Of a stretch of 64,000 nt of DNA, positions 28,358 to 36,133 are shown one piece after another. The notes below the pieces were generated by a model. It did not search any database and was not told the origin of the DNA. It saw only the letters and a list, made by a program, of their open reading frames with translations. This DNA is from Sutterella megalosphaeroides (GTDB lineage Bacteria; Pseudomonadota; Gammaproteobacteria; Burkholderiales; Burkholderiaceae_F): the NCBI RefSeq assembly GCF_003609995.1, contig NZ_AP018786.1, positions 186,001 to 250,000 on the forward strand, in the 5' to 3' direction. The position numbers and the translations under genes are program-made. The stretch's first letter is position 1. Each line of letters begins with the position of its first letter.

Positions 28358-29195
28358 AACCGAACTCCAACGGATTGCAAAGAGCCGCACCGCCGCCGAG
28401 CGTCGTGCGACCCGAGCGTCCCTCGACGAGCAAAAAGCCCGCCTCGTCGATGCCGCGGATGCGTCCGATCTCGACCCGTGCGCCGTCGGCTTCGACCCAA
28501 GCGACCGTCCGGTCGCCGAACGCGTCGCAAAGTGGCCAGTCGTCGACGACGACTTTTCCGCCCTCGCGCGCGAGGCGGCGCAATTGGTCGACGACGCCCG
28601 CCACGACGGAAGCGAGAAGCGACGTGCGGTCTTCCGTACCGTCGATGCGGGCTCCCGCGTCGACAAGCGACGTGATGCGCCAACCGTGCGTCGTGCGGCC
28701 CGCGGCCTTCACCCGAAGGTTGAGACCGATCCCCACCACGAGGTGCGGGACGCCGTCGGGCGAACGGACGAATTCGCACAAAATGCCGCCCGCCTTGCCT
28801 TCCGCGGCCCAGATGTCGTTGGGCCATTTGAGCGCCGCGGCGATGCGCAGCGCATGCGCGGCACGCGCCACGCCTTCGCCCGCGGCGAGCGAAATCAAGC
28901 CGCCGATGCGCTCGGAGGCCGTCCACGGCATGGACACGGAAAAAAGCAGCGCTTCGTTGGCGTTCGCCCAGGTGCGCCCCCGCGTTCCCCGACCCGCGTT
29001 CTGCCGCTCGGCCGTGCGAAGCACGCACCGCCCGGCATGCCGTCCGCTTTGGACGGCGCTCTTCAGGTCGTCGTTCGTCGACCCCGTTTCCGTCACGCAC
29101 TCCACGACGTCGACGCGCCCCTGCACGAGTTCGGCAAGGAGTTCGGGCGAAAGAAATTCCGAAGACTGCATGAGGAGAAGGGAGGGATAATCCAT
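28338..29195 (-). CDS. birA: Biotin--[acetyl-CoA carboxylase] ligase (no HTH domain)
   Basis: 285 aa. Catalytic motifs ETGSTNDDL (near 36), the biotinyl-AMP loop QNAGRGTRGRTW (near 66) and KWPNDIW (near 124), followed by a C-terminal SH3-like domain (about 235-280). The N-terminal winged-helix repressor domain of E. coli BirA is absent, so this is a group I ligase without direct repressor function. First gene of birA-coaX-SPOR, divergent from the PBP5-like gene. Confidence 0.92.
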   Translation of the reverse strand: MDYPSLLLMQSSEFLSPELLAELVQGRVDVVECVTETGSTNDDLKSAVQSGRHAGRCVLRTAERQNAGRGTRGRTWANANEALLFSVSMPWTASERIGGLISLAAGEGVARAAHALRIAAALKWPNDIWAAEGKAGGILCEFVRSPDGVPHLVVGIGLNLRVKAAGRTTHGWRITSLVDAGARIDGTEDRTSLLASVVAGVVDQLRRLAREGGKVVVDDWPLCDAFGDRTVAWVEADGARVEIGRIRGIDEAGFLLVEGRSGRTTLGGGAALCNPLEFGYDNAAH

Positions 29196-29248
29196 TAACT
29201 AAGCAAAGACCTCATAGAATATAGGATTCTCTCCTCGCTCTGAGGAAA

Positions 29249-30445
29249 ATGCCCGTGCGCGGTCCGATTTCGCCCCCGCGCTCCCGCCACGTCCGTCCGA
29301 TGCCTTCGCCACGCTTTCTTCCGCACCTTCTGCTCGTTTGCTTTTTGATGATTCACGGCGCCGTCGTTTCGGCGGGCGAAGCCGCATACGACCGCGACAG
29401 CCGTCGGGAACTCGTCGAAAGCCACGAGTCGGTCGAAGTCAAGGCGCTTCTTGAGTCGCTTGCCGATGCGGGCACCGTACTCGCCGCGGCCGAAGCCCGC
29501 GGAACGAACTTGAAGGAGCCCCTTGCGCAAACCGAACCGGAAACGCCGCCGAAGGCCCGAAAAACCAAAACGGCCTCGAAGAAGACGAACGCGCCGAGCG
29601 AGACGCTTGAAACGCTCCTCATTGCGTACCGCGACGCCGAACCCTCCCGAAAAGAGGCCCGACTTGCCGCGGTGCTCGAGCGGCTCGGCCTCTCGAAAGA
29701 CGCGTGGCAAAGCGCGCGCGCCGAGTGGCTCGCGGCCGCGGGACTCGCGCAACCCTTTGCGGGCACGCTCGAAGAAGCGGGCCTTCTGATGGACGCCGTT
29801 CTCAAAACCCGGCCCGACGCCGCCCGGGAGCTGCTCCTTCAACCCATCGTCACGTCGGAAGGTCTTCAGGACCGCACGCGCAGCAGGCTCTATCTCCTCG
29901 ATCAGGCGCTCCTTCTCGCGTGGACCGCTCCGTCGACGAACGACACGGTCGGCTCGCTCCTTCTTTTTGCCAACCCCCGAAGCGACGGTTCGATGCGACG
30001 GATCGTCGGTTGGGGAAGCGCCCCGACGGGGATCGACGCCGCGCGCCGCGCGCTCGGCGCCATCGCGCGGGGGTACCGCGATTACGAAACGCTGAGAATC
30101 GTGCACAAAGGCGACACCGTCAGCCGCGTGCGCGTCTACAAGGGCGACGAACGCGAGGTCGAGGTGGCGGCCGCCCGGGAACTTTTCGTGAGCGTTCCGC
30201 GCGAAGAACTTCCCGCGGCGGACGACTCGAGCGAACCCCCGATTCGCACCGAAATCCGTCGCCCCGATCCGATCACGGCGCCCGTGCGCGAGGGCGCGGA
30301 GTTGGGCGAGCTGATCGTCACGCTTCGGGGACGACCCCTCGGCACGGTTCCGCTCGTTGCGAAAACGTCCGTCGGTCGAGGCGGCGTTCTGACGCGCATC
30401 GCCGACGAACTGAGGCTTGCCCTGAAACGAGCCGACGCCAGGTAA
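29249..30445 (+). CDS. PBP5/DacA-like protein lacking catalytic motifs (predicted pseudoenzyme)
   Basis: 398 aa, the length of a normal PBP5, with a signal peptide (basic to residue 22, hydrophobic 24-40). The C-terminal third aligns by eye with PBP5: AARRALGAIARGYRDYETL matches the end of the D,D-carboxypeptidase domain. ELFVSVPRE, ITAPVREGAELGELIVTLRGRPLGTVPLVA and a final amphipathic helix match the PBP5 C-terminal domain. The SxxK, SxN (YRDAEPS occupies the place near 127) and KTG (STNDT near 229) motifs are missing, and residues 85-118 are low-complexity. It lies at the canonical dacA position just before DUF493. The frame is intact with normal codon use, so it is not an obvious pseudogene. 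Confidence 0.7.
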   Translation: MPVRGPISPPRSRHVRPMPSPRFLPHLLLVCFLMIHGAVVSAGEAAYDRDSRRELVESHESVEVKALLESLADAGTVLAAAEARGTNLKEPLAQTEPETPPKARKTKTASKKTNAPSETLETLLIAYRDAEPSRKEARLAAVLERLGLSKDAWQSARAEWLAAAGLAQPFAGTLEEAGLLMDAVLKTRPDAARELLLQPIVTSEGLQDRTRSRLYLLDQALLLAWTAPSTNDTVGSLLLFANPRSDGSMRRIVGWGSAPTGIDAARRALGAIARGYRDYETLRIVHKGDTVSRVRVYKGDEREVEVAAARELFVSVPREELPAADDSSEPPIRTEIRRPDPITAPVREGAELGELIVTLRGRPLGTVPLVAKTSVGRGGVLTRIADELRLALKRADAR

Positions 30446-30516
30446 TCATCTGGTAATACAATACGGCCCCTCAAATCCCGCACATTGGGTGCAATACCTA
30501 CCTTTCGAACATACAA

Positions 30517-30798
30517 ATGACCTCTGCGACGCCCCAAACGAACGACGAGATCCTCCAGTTCCCCCAGCTCTTCCCGATCAAGCTCGTGGGTCTCACGACG
30601 GAATACTTCCAGACGATCGTCACCGACATCGCCCGCGAACATTTCGACGACTTCGACGAGTCGACGATCGAGATCGACTACTCGCGCACCCGCAAGTACA
30701 TGTCCGTGACGATTACCGTCAACGCCAAGTCCCGCGAACAGCTCGACAACATGTACCGCGCCTGCACGTCGAACCCCGTGTTCAAGGTCGTGCTCTGA
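30517..30798 (+). CDS. DUF493 (YbeD-like) family protein
   Basis: 93 aa. It matches the small YbeD/DUF493 family: FPQLFPIKLVGLTTEYFQTIV near residue 15, then YSRTRKYMSVTITVNAKSREQLDNMYR, an ACT-like alpha/beta fold, ending VFKVVL. The family normally lies between dacA and lipB; here a DacA-like gene precedes it, but menA follows instead of lipB. The stop overlaps the menA start by one base (TGATG). Molecular role unknown; a regulatory ligand-binding role is speculation. Confidence 0.88.
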   Translation: MTSATPQTNDEILQFPQLFPIKLVGLTTEYFQTIVTDIAREHFDDFDESTIEIDYSRTRKYMSVTITVNAKSREQLDNMYRACTSNPVFKVVL

Positions 30799-31745
30799 TG
30801 TCTCAAGACCATCGCCTCCCCGAGGACTATCCGGGGCTCCTGCGGGCCTGGCTCGCCTTCGTTCGCCCCAAAACCTGGGGGGTGGCGGTCGCGCCCGTGC
30901 TCGCCACGCTTGCGCTCGCCTACAGCGAACGTCACGTCTTCGACCCCGTCGTGGCCTTTTTCACGCTCTCCATCGCCGTGCTGATGCAAATCGTCACGAA
31001 CATGGAAAACGACCTCGGCTACACGGAACGCAAAGCCGAAGTGGGGAATCGCAAGGGACTGCCGCGCGCGACGACGCGGGGATGGATTTCCCGCAGCACG
31101 GCCCGGCGCGCGATCGTAGTGACGGGCGTGCTGGCCCTTCTCAATACGGGCGTACTCATCGCGTTCGGCGGGTGGCCCTTCGCTCTGGTGGGAGCGTCCT
31201 CCCTCATTGCGGCCTACTGCTACATGGGCGGCCCGAAGCCCATCGCCTACACGCCCTTCGGCGAGCTGACCGTGCTCCTTTTCTTCGGCATCACGGCGGT
31301 CTTCGGGACCTACTACCTCCAGACCCACGCCTGGAGTCTCAACATGGTCCTGCTCGGCATCGCGCTCGGCTCGATCGCGGCTTCGGTACTTGCGGTCAAC
31401 AACTACCGCGATCACGAACACGACCGCAGCATCGGCCGAAAAACCCTCGCCGTCGTCCTCCCCGAAGAGGTCTTCGTGAAGGTCTTCGAGGTGCTCATCG
31501 TCGCGCCTTACCTGCTCGTCGCCCTTATGGTGGTGATCGACATGTCGTACTGGCCGTACTTCCTCGTGATGCTGAGTTTCGTCGACTGCATGCGGTTGCC
31601 GGAAAAACTCCGCACGCTCAAGCACGAGGCCCTGAACGCCGTCATGTTCAGCTGCGTGAAGCTCGAGATCAAATTTTCGGTGCTCTTCATGCTCGGAGCG
31701 CTCGCTCAGGCGCTTCTGATGCACCTGACGGTGTCCGCCCCCTGA
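30798..31745 (+). CDS. menA: 1,4-dihydroxy-2-naphthoate polyprenyltransferase
   Basis: 315 aa from the ATG at 30798. UbiA-superfamily integral membrane prenyltransferase with about eight to nine hydrophobic segments. The two Asp-rich substrate motifs have the MenA form: NMENDLGYTERKAEVGNRKG (near 72-90) and NNYRDHEHDRSIGRKT (near 202-217). It attaches the polyprenyl chain to DHNA, giving demethylmenaquinone, so the organism is expected to respire with menaquinone. A longer frame from 30489 would overlap DUF493 and is rejected. A terminator follows. Confidence 0.92.
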   Translation: MSQDHRLPEDYPGLLRAWLAFVRPKTWGVAVAPVLATLALAYSERHVFDPVVAFFTLSIAVLMQIVTNMENDLGYTERKAEVGNRKGLPRATTRGWISRSTARRAIVVTGVLALLNTGVLIAFGGWPFALVGASSLIAAYCYMGGPKPIAYTPFGELTVLLFFGITAVFGTYYLQTHAWSLNMVLLGIALGSIAASVLAVNNYRDHEHDRSIGRKTLAVVLPEEVFVKVFEVLIVAPYLLVALMVVIDMSYWPYFLVMLSFVDCMRLPEKLRTLKHEALNAVMFSCVKLEIKFSVLFMLGALAQALLMHLTVSAP

Positions 31746-31822
31746 GACCGGGGAGGATCCTACAACGCTCTCTAAAACGCCCAGGGAGCCTCACAGAGCC
31801 CCGTAAGACCCCAAGCAGTGAC

Positions 31823-31856
31823 AAACGGTCCGTCGTTTCCGACGGACCGTTTTTTC
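31823..31856. terminator. Terminator between menA and the BON-domain gene
   Basis: A 13-bp perfect stem (AAACGGTCCGTCG at 31823-31835 with 31840-31852) and TTTC loop are followed by more T. The A-rich left side makes it usable in both directions between convergent genes. Confidence 0.92.
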
Positions 31857-31887
31857 ATGCCGCTTTCGCGCTTTCGTTCTCGGCGCC

Positions 31888-32541
31888 TTATTCGGTCTTT
31901 TTCGCGTACGGATCGGTCGTCTGAAGGTCCTTCAGGCGACGCGCGATCTCTTCGGGCGTGACGACCGTAAAGCAAGTCACCACCTTCTGCACGCCGGAGA
32001 CCTCGGCCGCGACCCGAGCGGCCGTTTTCGCTTCGTCGGGCGAGACGACGCCCATCAGGTAGACGATGCCGCGATCGACCGCCACCTTCATCTGATTGAG
32101 CGAAATCTGCTTCGTGCCGATGATGGCCGTACGCACCTTCGTGGCGAGCATCGAGTCGGAGAGACGGGTGGTCACGGACGAATTGTCCATGACGGCGAGT
32201 TCGTTGATGACGGAGACGACGTCCTGGCTGAGGCTCGCAATCTGCTGCGCGCGGCGACGATCGTCCATCGTGGGCACTTCGCCCGTCAGCAGCACGCGCC
32301 CTTCGTAACTCGTCACCGTGATGTGACCGCGATTGTCGCCGAGCGTTTGGCTGATTTCGTAGGAGACGCGCTTCTCGACCACTTCGTCGCTGACGATGGT
32401 CCCCGCCGTACGGCGGTCCGTCATGATGGTCGCCGTCGTGACGGCACCGCCCACCATGGCGGCCGGAAACAAAACGCACCCGCCGAGAAGAGGTGCGGCG
32501 AGCGCCGCAACGCTCCCGAGAAGAAGAAGGTTCCTCTTCAT
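31888..32541 (-). CDS. BON-domain outer-membrane lipoprotein (DolP/YraP-like)
   Basis: 217 aa. Lipoprotein signal with lipobox LLGGC (Cys22). Two tandem BON domains follow: about 55-120 (HITVTSYEGRVLLTGEVP) and about 130-200 (VAVDRGIVYLMGVVSPDEA). The order signal-Cys-BON-BON and length match DolP/YraP, an outer-membrane lipoprotein that binds anionic phospholipids and supports envelope integrity. In many betaproteobacteria dolP sits with a phosphoheptose isomerase gene; here it stands alone, so the name is by domain pattern only. Confidence 0.85.
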   Translation of the reverse strand: MKRNLLLLGSVAALAAPLLGGCVLFPAAMVGGAVTTATIMTDRRTAGTIVSDEVVEKRVSYEISQTLGDNRGHITVTSYEGRVLLTGEVPTMDDRRRAQQIASLSQDVVSVINELAVMDNSSVTTRLSDSMLATKVRTAIIGTKQISLNQMKVAVDRGIVYLMGVVSPDEAKTAARVAAEVSGVQKVVTCFTVVTPEEIARRLKDLQTTDPYAKKTE

Positions 32542-32639
32542 GAATCAAATTCCTCGAGCAATCCCGTCGAGAGACGGGCGAAAGGCGGACGACGACCGTA
32601 CGAGCGGCGCCGAACCCGCTTTCGTAAATTGAATGAACT

Positions 32640-32661
32640 CCTCCGCACGCACGTCCGGAGG
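32640..32661 (-). terminator. Weak hairpin downstream of the Crp-like gene
   Basis: CCTCCG/CGGAGG, 6-bp stem with a 10-nt loop, in the 219-nt gap between the Crp-like gene and the BON gene. Only a scattered T-rich stretch follows on the minus strand. The rest of the gap shows no gene. Confidence 0.35.
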
Positions 32662-32760
32662 AAACTTTGACCTGAAGCGGATACGTTACCCGAATTTCGC
32701 GAAGCGCTTCCCGGAGCGGGCCGTCCGAACATCGTTTTCCCGCCGCCGGGGCGCGGCCCC

Positions 32761-33498
32761 TCAACGCGCGGCGGGCATGACGTGCGGCAACAACGCCTTC
32801 CAGTATTCGAAGAAGACCGAGCGACGCACGTAGATCTTGCGGGAACGATACCTGAGTGTATGCCCGTCGCGCCACTCCCGGAGGATCTCCCCGACGCGGG
32901 TGCTTTCCATGTTGGTGATGAAGGCGGCGACGCGCCGCGGCGGCACGACCGGGCTCACGACCCATTCGATGCCCGGCGTCGCCAGTTTGTGAACGAACTC
33001 TTTGTCGAACTGCTGCGCGCAAAGGATCCAAAAGACGCCGAGTCGCTCTCTGGGGCTCAACACGTGATTGACGATCAGCCCCAGGCGGTCGCTCAGGGCG
33101 CTCGCCGAGGAGTAGTTGGAAAGCTCCACCTGCCACTCCGCGTGCTGGTCGCAGATCCTCAAAAGGAGCTCCGCATTGACGACGAGCAGCTCGCTCGTCG
33201 TCACGCACCAATGCGCCCGCGACATGTGGTCGCGCACGTAGAGGTTCTCGTACGAGCCGCACAGTCCTCCGGTCCCCGAGAGGGTCATGAGGATCGGATC
33301 GTCGTGATTGGGTTCGAGGAGCGCCTTGACGACGAGTCCGCGTCGGACGTACATGAGGCGACCGAACAGTTCGGGAGAGCGATACACGAACTCGCCGCGC
33401 GGAACGCGCACGGCATGACCGAGCCCCTGCAAGACGGCCGTGAGCGAAGGAGAGAGACGCGGAGAAAACCAGGGAAGGATAGTCGGCGCTTGATTCAT
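32761..33498 (-). CDS. Divergent Crp/Fnr-like transcriptional regulator
   Basis: 245 aa from the ATG at 33498. The N-terminal half (about 15-130) looks like a cyclic-nucleotide-binding-type beta barrel: VRVPRGEFVYRSPE, LMYVRRGLVVKALL, a short GTGGLCGSYENLY loop and a CVTTSELLVVNAELL strand. A long helix and a C-terminal winged helix follow (about 195-238), where RRVAAFITNMESTRVGEILREW sits in the recognition position and RSRKIYV forms the wing. The cAMP-contact residues and Fnr cysteines are not evident. No strong Shine-Dalgarno sequence is seen. It borders the origin-like region. Confidence 0.68.
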   Translation of the reverse strand: MNQAPTILPWFSPRLSPSLTAVLQGLGHAVRVPRGEFVYRSPELFGRLMYVRRGLVVKALLEPNHDDPILMTLSGTGGLCGSYENLYVRDHMSRAHWCVTTSELLVVNAELLLRICDQHAEWQVELSNYSSASALSDRLGLIVNHVLSPRERLGVFWILCAQQFDKEFVHKLATPGIEWVVSPVVPPRRVAAFITNMESTRVGEILREWRDGHTLRYRSRKIYVRRSVFFEYWKALLPHVMPAAR

Positions 33499-33506
33499 GA
33501 GAAAAA

Positions 33507-33550
33507 CAACATTTTTGTTGCTCTTTCTGTGGGCAACTATGTTGAGCAAC
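33507..33550. promoter_or_regulatory. Clustered CAAC/GTTG inverted repeats upstream of the Crp-like gene
   Basis: CAACA-TTTT-TGTTG at 33507-33520, GTTGC...GCAAC spanning 33517-33537, CAAC-TAT-GTTG at 33534-33544 and GTTG-AG-CAAC at 33541-33550 form an overlapping set of dyads just before the regulator's ATG. This could be an operator, possibly autoregulatory. Confidence 0.45.
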
Positions 33551-33559
33551 TTTTTATGA

Positions 33560-34030
33560 TCTCCGCGATTTTGTGGATAAGGACGCGCCGGCCGAAAAAT
33601 GCCTTTGTTTTCTCCACATCTTGTCCTTTGCTCTCCACAGGCTGTTCAACGGGTTGTCCACAGGGTTATCCCTCGTGGAAACCCTTGGTTTTCCGAGGAA
33701 GAGGCCAGTTATCCACAAAAATCGGCTTCCCTATATTCTACTAACTACTATTTAAAAAATTAAGAAGAAAAATAAGAAAGAATAAGTGGAAGAGTTGTTT
33801 GAAACGCATCGAAGGGAACGAGCGTCTCCGGAGGAAGAAGGAAGGGCTACCGAAACGCTTCCGGGAAGTCGCGGGTTCGATTCGAGGAGCGAACCCGCCG
33901 ACGGCGTCCTCCGAAAATCCGCCTCGAAGGTGTCGCACCTCCCCGAATTCGTCCTATGGAAAACCTGTTGGTAACCTGTGGGTTTCTTCTGTGAAAAACG
34001 GTAGATTTTCCATTGATAACAATGAGTTGT
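33560..34030. other. Candidate chromosomal replication origin (oriC)
   Basis: Gene-free stretch between two leftward genes. Perfect DnaA boxes lie at 33572-33580 (TGTGGATAA, i.e. the minus strand) and 33709-33717 (TTATCCACA). One-mismatch boxes are at 33610-33618 (TTCTCCACA) and 33654-33662 (TTGTCCACA), and a weaker one at 33631-33639. Immediately beside them is the most AT-rich segment I saw in the window (about 33731-33787), suitable as a DNA unwinding element. A GC-rich structured part (33829-33913) and a second AT-rich part (34000-34040) follow. Boxes plus adjacent AT-rich DNA is the usual bacterial origin layout. I see no gene here. Confidence 0.65.
33829..33913. repeat. Long nested inverted repeat within the origin-like region
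   Basis: Inner stem GCGGGTTCG at 33871-33879 pairs perfectly with 33890-33898, extended by GTC/GAC with one bulged base. An outer CGGAGGA at 33829-33835 pairs with TCCTCCG at 33907-33913. It could be a cruciform, a small RNA or a terminator-like element. It is not a tRNA, despite a T-loop-like GGTTCGATTC. Confidence 0.6.
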
Positions 34031-34076
34031 ATTTTTCGGGGTTAATGTGGAATTTCGAGCGTCCGGAGCGACTTTC

Positions 34077-36125
34077 TCAGAGTGCGAAGGCGAGCTCCAG
34101 TCCCTGCTGGAAAGCCCAGGCCAGGTTCAGCGCCTCGCGGGGCGAGGCGATGCTGCCCGCTTCGACGTAGGGGATGCCTTCCCGATCGAGCTCTTCGCAG
34201 AGTTCCCGGCGGGGTTCGAACCCCGCAGCAAGAATGATGTGGTCCACGCGGAAAAAATCGGGCGAAACGTGCTCTTTGCCGTACGTGGCGCGAATCTGCA
34301 ACGGATCGATCGCTTCGATGTTGATGTCGGCAACGGTTTGGATGCCGTTCATTTTGAGCCATTGGAGCGTCGTGCGGCTGAAGCGTTCGGGTTCGAGCGA
34401 GCGTTGTTCGCCGATCGAGCGTTCGCCGAGCAGATAGACCGTACGGAAGGGCTCGGGCAGGTGAGGAATGAAGCCGAGCATGCCGCCGCGGTACCGGCTC
34501 GGGTCGCCGATACCCCAGGCGCAGAGCCATTCCTCGGGCGTGCGTTCGCGATCGTCCGTGGGGGTGATGAGGTACTGGGCGATCAAACGCCCGAGGGGCG
34601 TGTCTCCGACCACGGCCACGCGTCGACCGACGGGCTGCCGCTCGACGAGCAGATCTTCGTAGGTAAGCACGTTCGGGCTGTCGAGCCCGGGCAGATCGGG
34701 AACGGCCGCGCGCATGCCCGTGGCCACGATCACGCGGTGTTCGGGGGCGTTTTCCCGAATCCAGGCGGCATCGACCGTCGTCGAGAGACGTACGTCGACG
34801 CCCGCGTTGCGAACGCGCGTTTCGTAGAGTCGCGCCAGTCGTCCGAGGCTTTCGAGCCCGTCGATGGAACTGGCAACGAGCAGGCCGCCGCCCAATGTCG
34901 GTCGGGCTTCGCAGAGCGTCACGCGGAAACCCCGTCGGGCCGCGGCCCACGCACACATGAGGCCCGCGGGGCCCGAGCCCACCACCAAAACGGGTTGGCT
35001 GTCCTTGGGGGCGCTTTTGCCCGATTTGTGCGGCGAAAAGTCGATCGGATTCACCGGGCAGAAGACGGGGCCCGTCCCCGGACCGTCGCTGCCGCGCGTG
35101 CGGCAGCCCGAAGGGCAGCGCACGCAGTGCATGATGTCTTCGGGCGATTGATTGGCGATCTTGCGACTCCAGTCGGGGTCCGCAATCAGCGGCTCGACGA
35201 GCTCGACGAGCGCGTTGGGGTGACGCTCCAGAAGTGCGGCGATGTCCTCGTGCGTGCCGAGATTTTTCCCGAACGACACGGGGATCTTCATTTCGTCGGC
35301 AATGCGCTCCATGAAGGGCGTCCAGGTATTGGCGGGCGTCATGGGGCCGTCGACGGGGACGGAAGCGGCGCCCACGCCGAAGTCGAAGGCGAGATGATTG
35401 ACCCCGGCTCCGACCAACGCATGAAGGAGCGTGACGAGCTCGTGCCAGAGCGCACCCTCCGGCGTCAGATCCATGAGGGGCATGCGATAGCTCAGAACGG
35501 GCGTGGGCCCGAGGTAGCTGCGCACGCACTCGACGATCTCCAGCGCCAGGCGGCTCCTGTGCGAGCCGCCCCACGCATCGTGGCGTCGGTTGGTTTGCGG
35601 CGAGAAAAAGAGGTTCGGAAGACTCAGCTGCCCGCCGAAAATCTCCACGCCGTCGAATCCGCCTTCGTGCACCGCCCGATAGGCCGTTCGTCCGTAACTC
35701 TTCACGACGGAGCCGAGGAGCAGGGCGGGGGTGCGGTGTGCGGTTCGGAGCGTTTGCGGGTTGTAGAGCCTGGACGCCGAAAGGGCGAGCGGATGGTCGG
35801 CCGTCGCGCCGAAGTGCCTCAGCTGCAGAATGGCTTTCGTGTCGGCCGCGTGCAGTCGGTCGGTGAGCGTGCGCAGGGCCGCGGCGTGTGCGTGCGTGAG
35901 CAGATGGTCGGCGCTTGCGCGTTTCCCCGTGAAGTGCGGCGAGATGCCGTCGACGATGACGGTGCCCGCACCGCGGTCGGCCGTGCGCTTTTCGTAAAAG
36001 TCGCACAGCGCTTCGCCCTCTTCCTGGGCGTCGAAGCCCGTGGCCACCGGAGCGATGACCAGACGGTTGCGCAGGAGGTGTCCTCCGATGCGTACGGGCT
36101 GAAAGAGTTCGCGGGATGCGTCCAT
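34077..36125 (-). CDS. FadH-like flavin/iron-sulfur NAD(P)H oxidoreductase
   Basis: 682 aa, close to E. coli 2,4-dienoyl-CoA reductase (about 672). An N-terminal OYE-type FMN barrel (about 1-325; RNRLVIAPV, QLRHFG, FFSPQTNRRHDAWGG) is followed by a 4Fe-4S site (Cys334, 337, 341 and 356) and a FAD/NAD(P) module beginning LVVGSGPAGLMCAW near 382. By eye, the positions of the FadH catalytic Tyr and His are not conserved (Ser in GGQLSLPN; GAAS where FadH has a His), and the second dinucleotide motif reads VVGDTPLG. The substrate is therefore open. Its ATG lies 8 nt after the 5'-nucleotidase stop. Confidence 0.8.
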   Translation of the reverse strand: MDASRELFQPVRIGGHLLRNRLVIAPVATGFDAQEEGEALCDFYEKRTADRGAGTVIVDGISPHFTGKRASADHLLTHAHAAALRTLTDRLHAADTKAILQLRHFGATADHPLALSASRLYNPQTLRTAHRTPALLLGSVVKSYGRTAYRAVHEGGFDGVEIFGGQLSLPNLFFSPQTNRRHDAWGGSHRSRLALEIVECVRSYLGPTPVLSYRMPLMDLTPEGALWHELVTLLHALVGAGVNHLAFDFGVGAASVPVDGPMTPANTWTPFMERIADEMKIPVSFGKNLGTHEDIAALLERHPNALVELVEPLIADPDWSRKIANQSPEDIMHCVRCPSGCRTRGSDGPGTGPVFCPVNPIDFSPHKSGKSAPKDSQPVLVVGSGPAGLMCAWAAARRGFRVTLCEARPTLGGGLLVASSIDGLESLGRLARLYETRVRNAGVDVRLSTTVDAAWIRENAPEHRVIVATGMRAAVPDLPGLDSPNVLTYEDLLVERQPVGRRVAVVGDTPLGRLIAQYLITPTDDRERTPEEWLCAWGIGDPSRYRGGMLGFIPHLPEPFRTVYLLGERSIGEQRSLEPERFSRTTLQWLKMNGIQTVADINIEAIDPLQIRATYGKEHVSPDFFRVDHIILAAGFEPRRELCEELDREGIPYVEAGSIASPREALNLAWAFQQGLELAFAL

Positions 36126-36133
36126 GGGAGCTC

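Noticed and set aside
33860-33913. Possible tRNA (GGTTCGATTC resembles a T-loop)
   Set aside because: The following bases do not close a T-stem; the sequence pairs instead with a distant CGAACCCGC, and no acceptor or anticodon stem fits.
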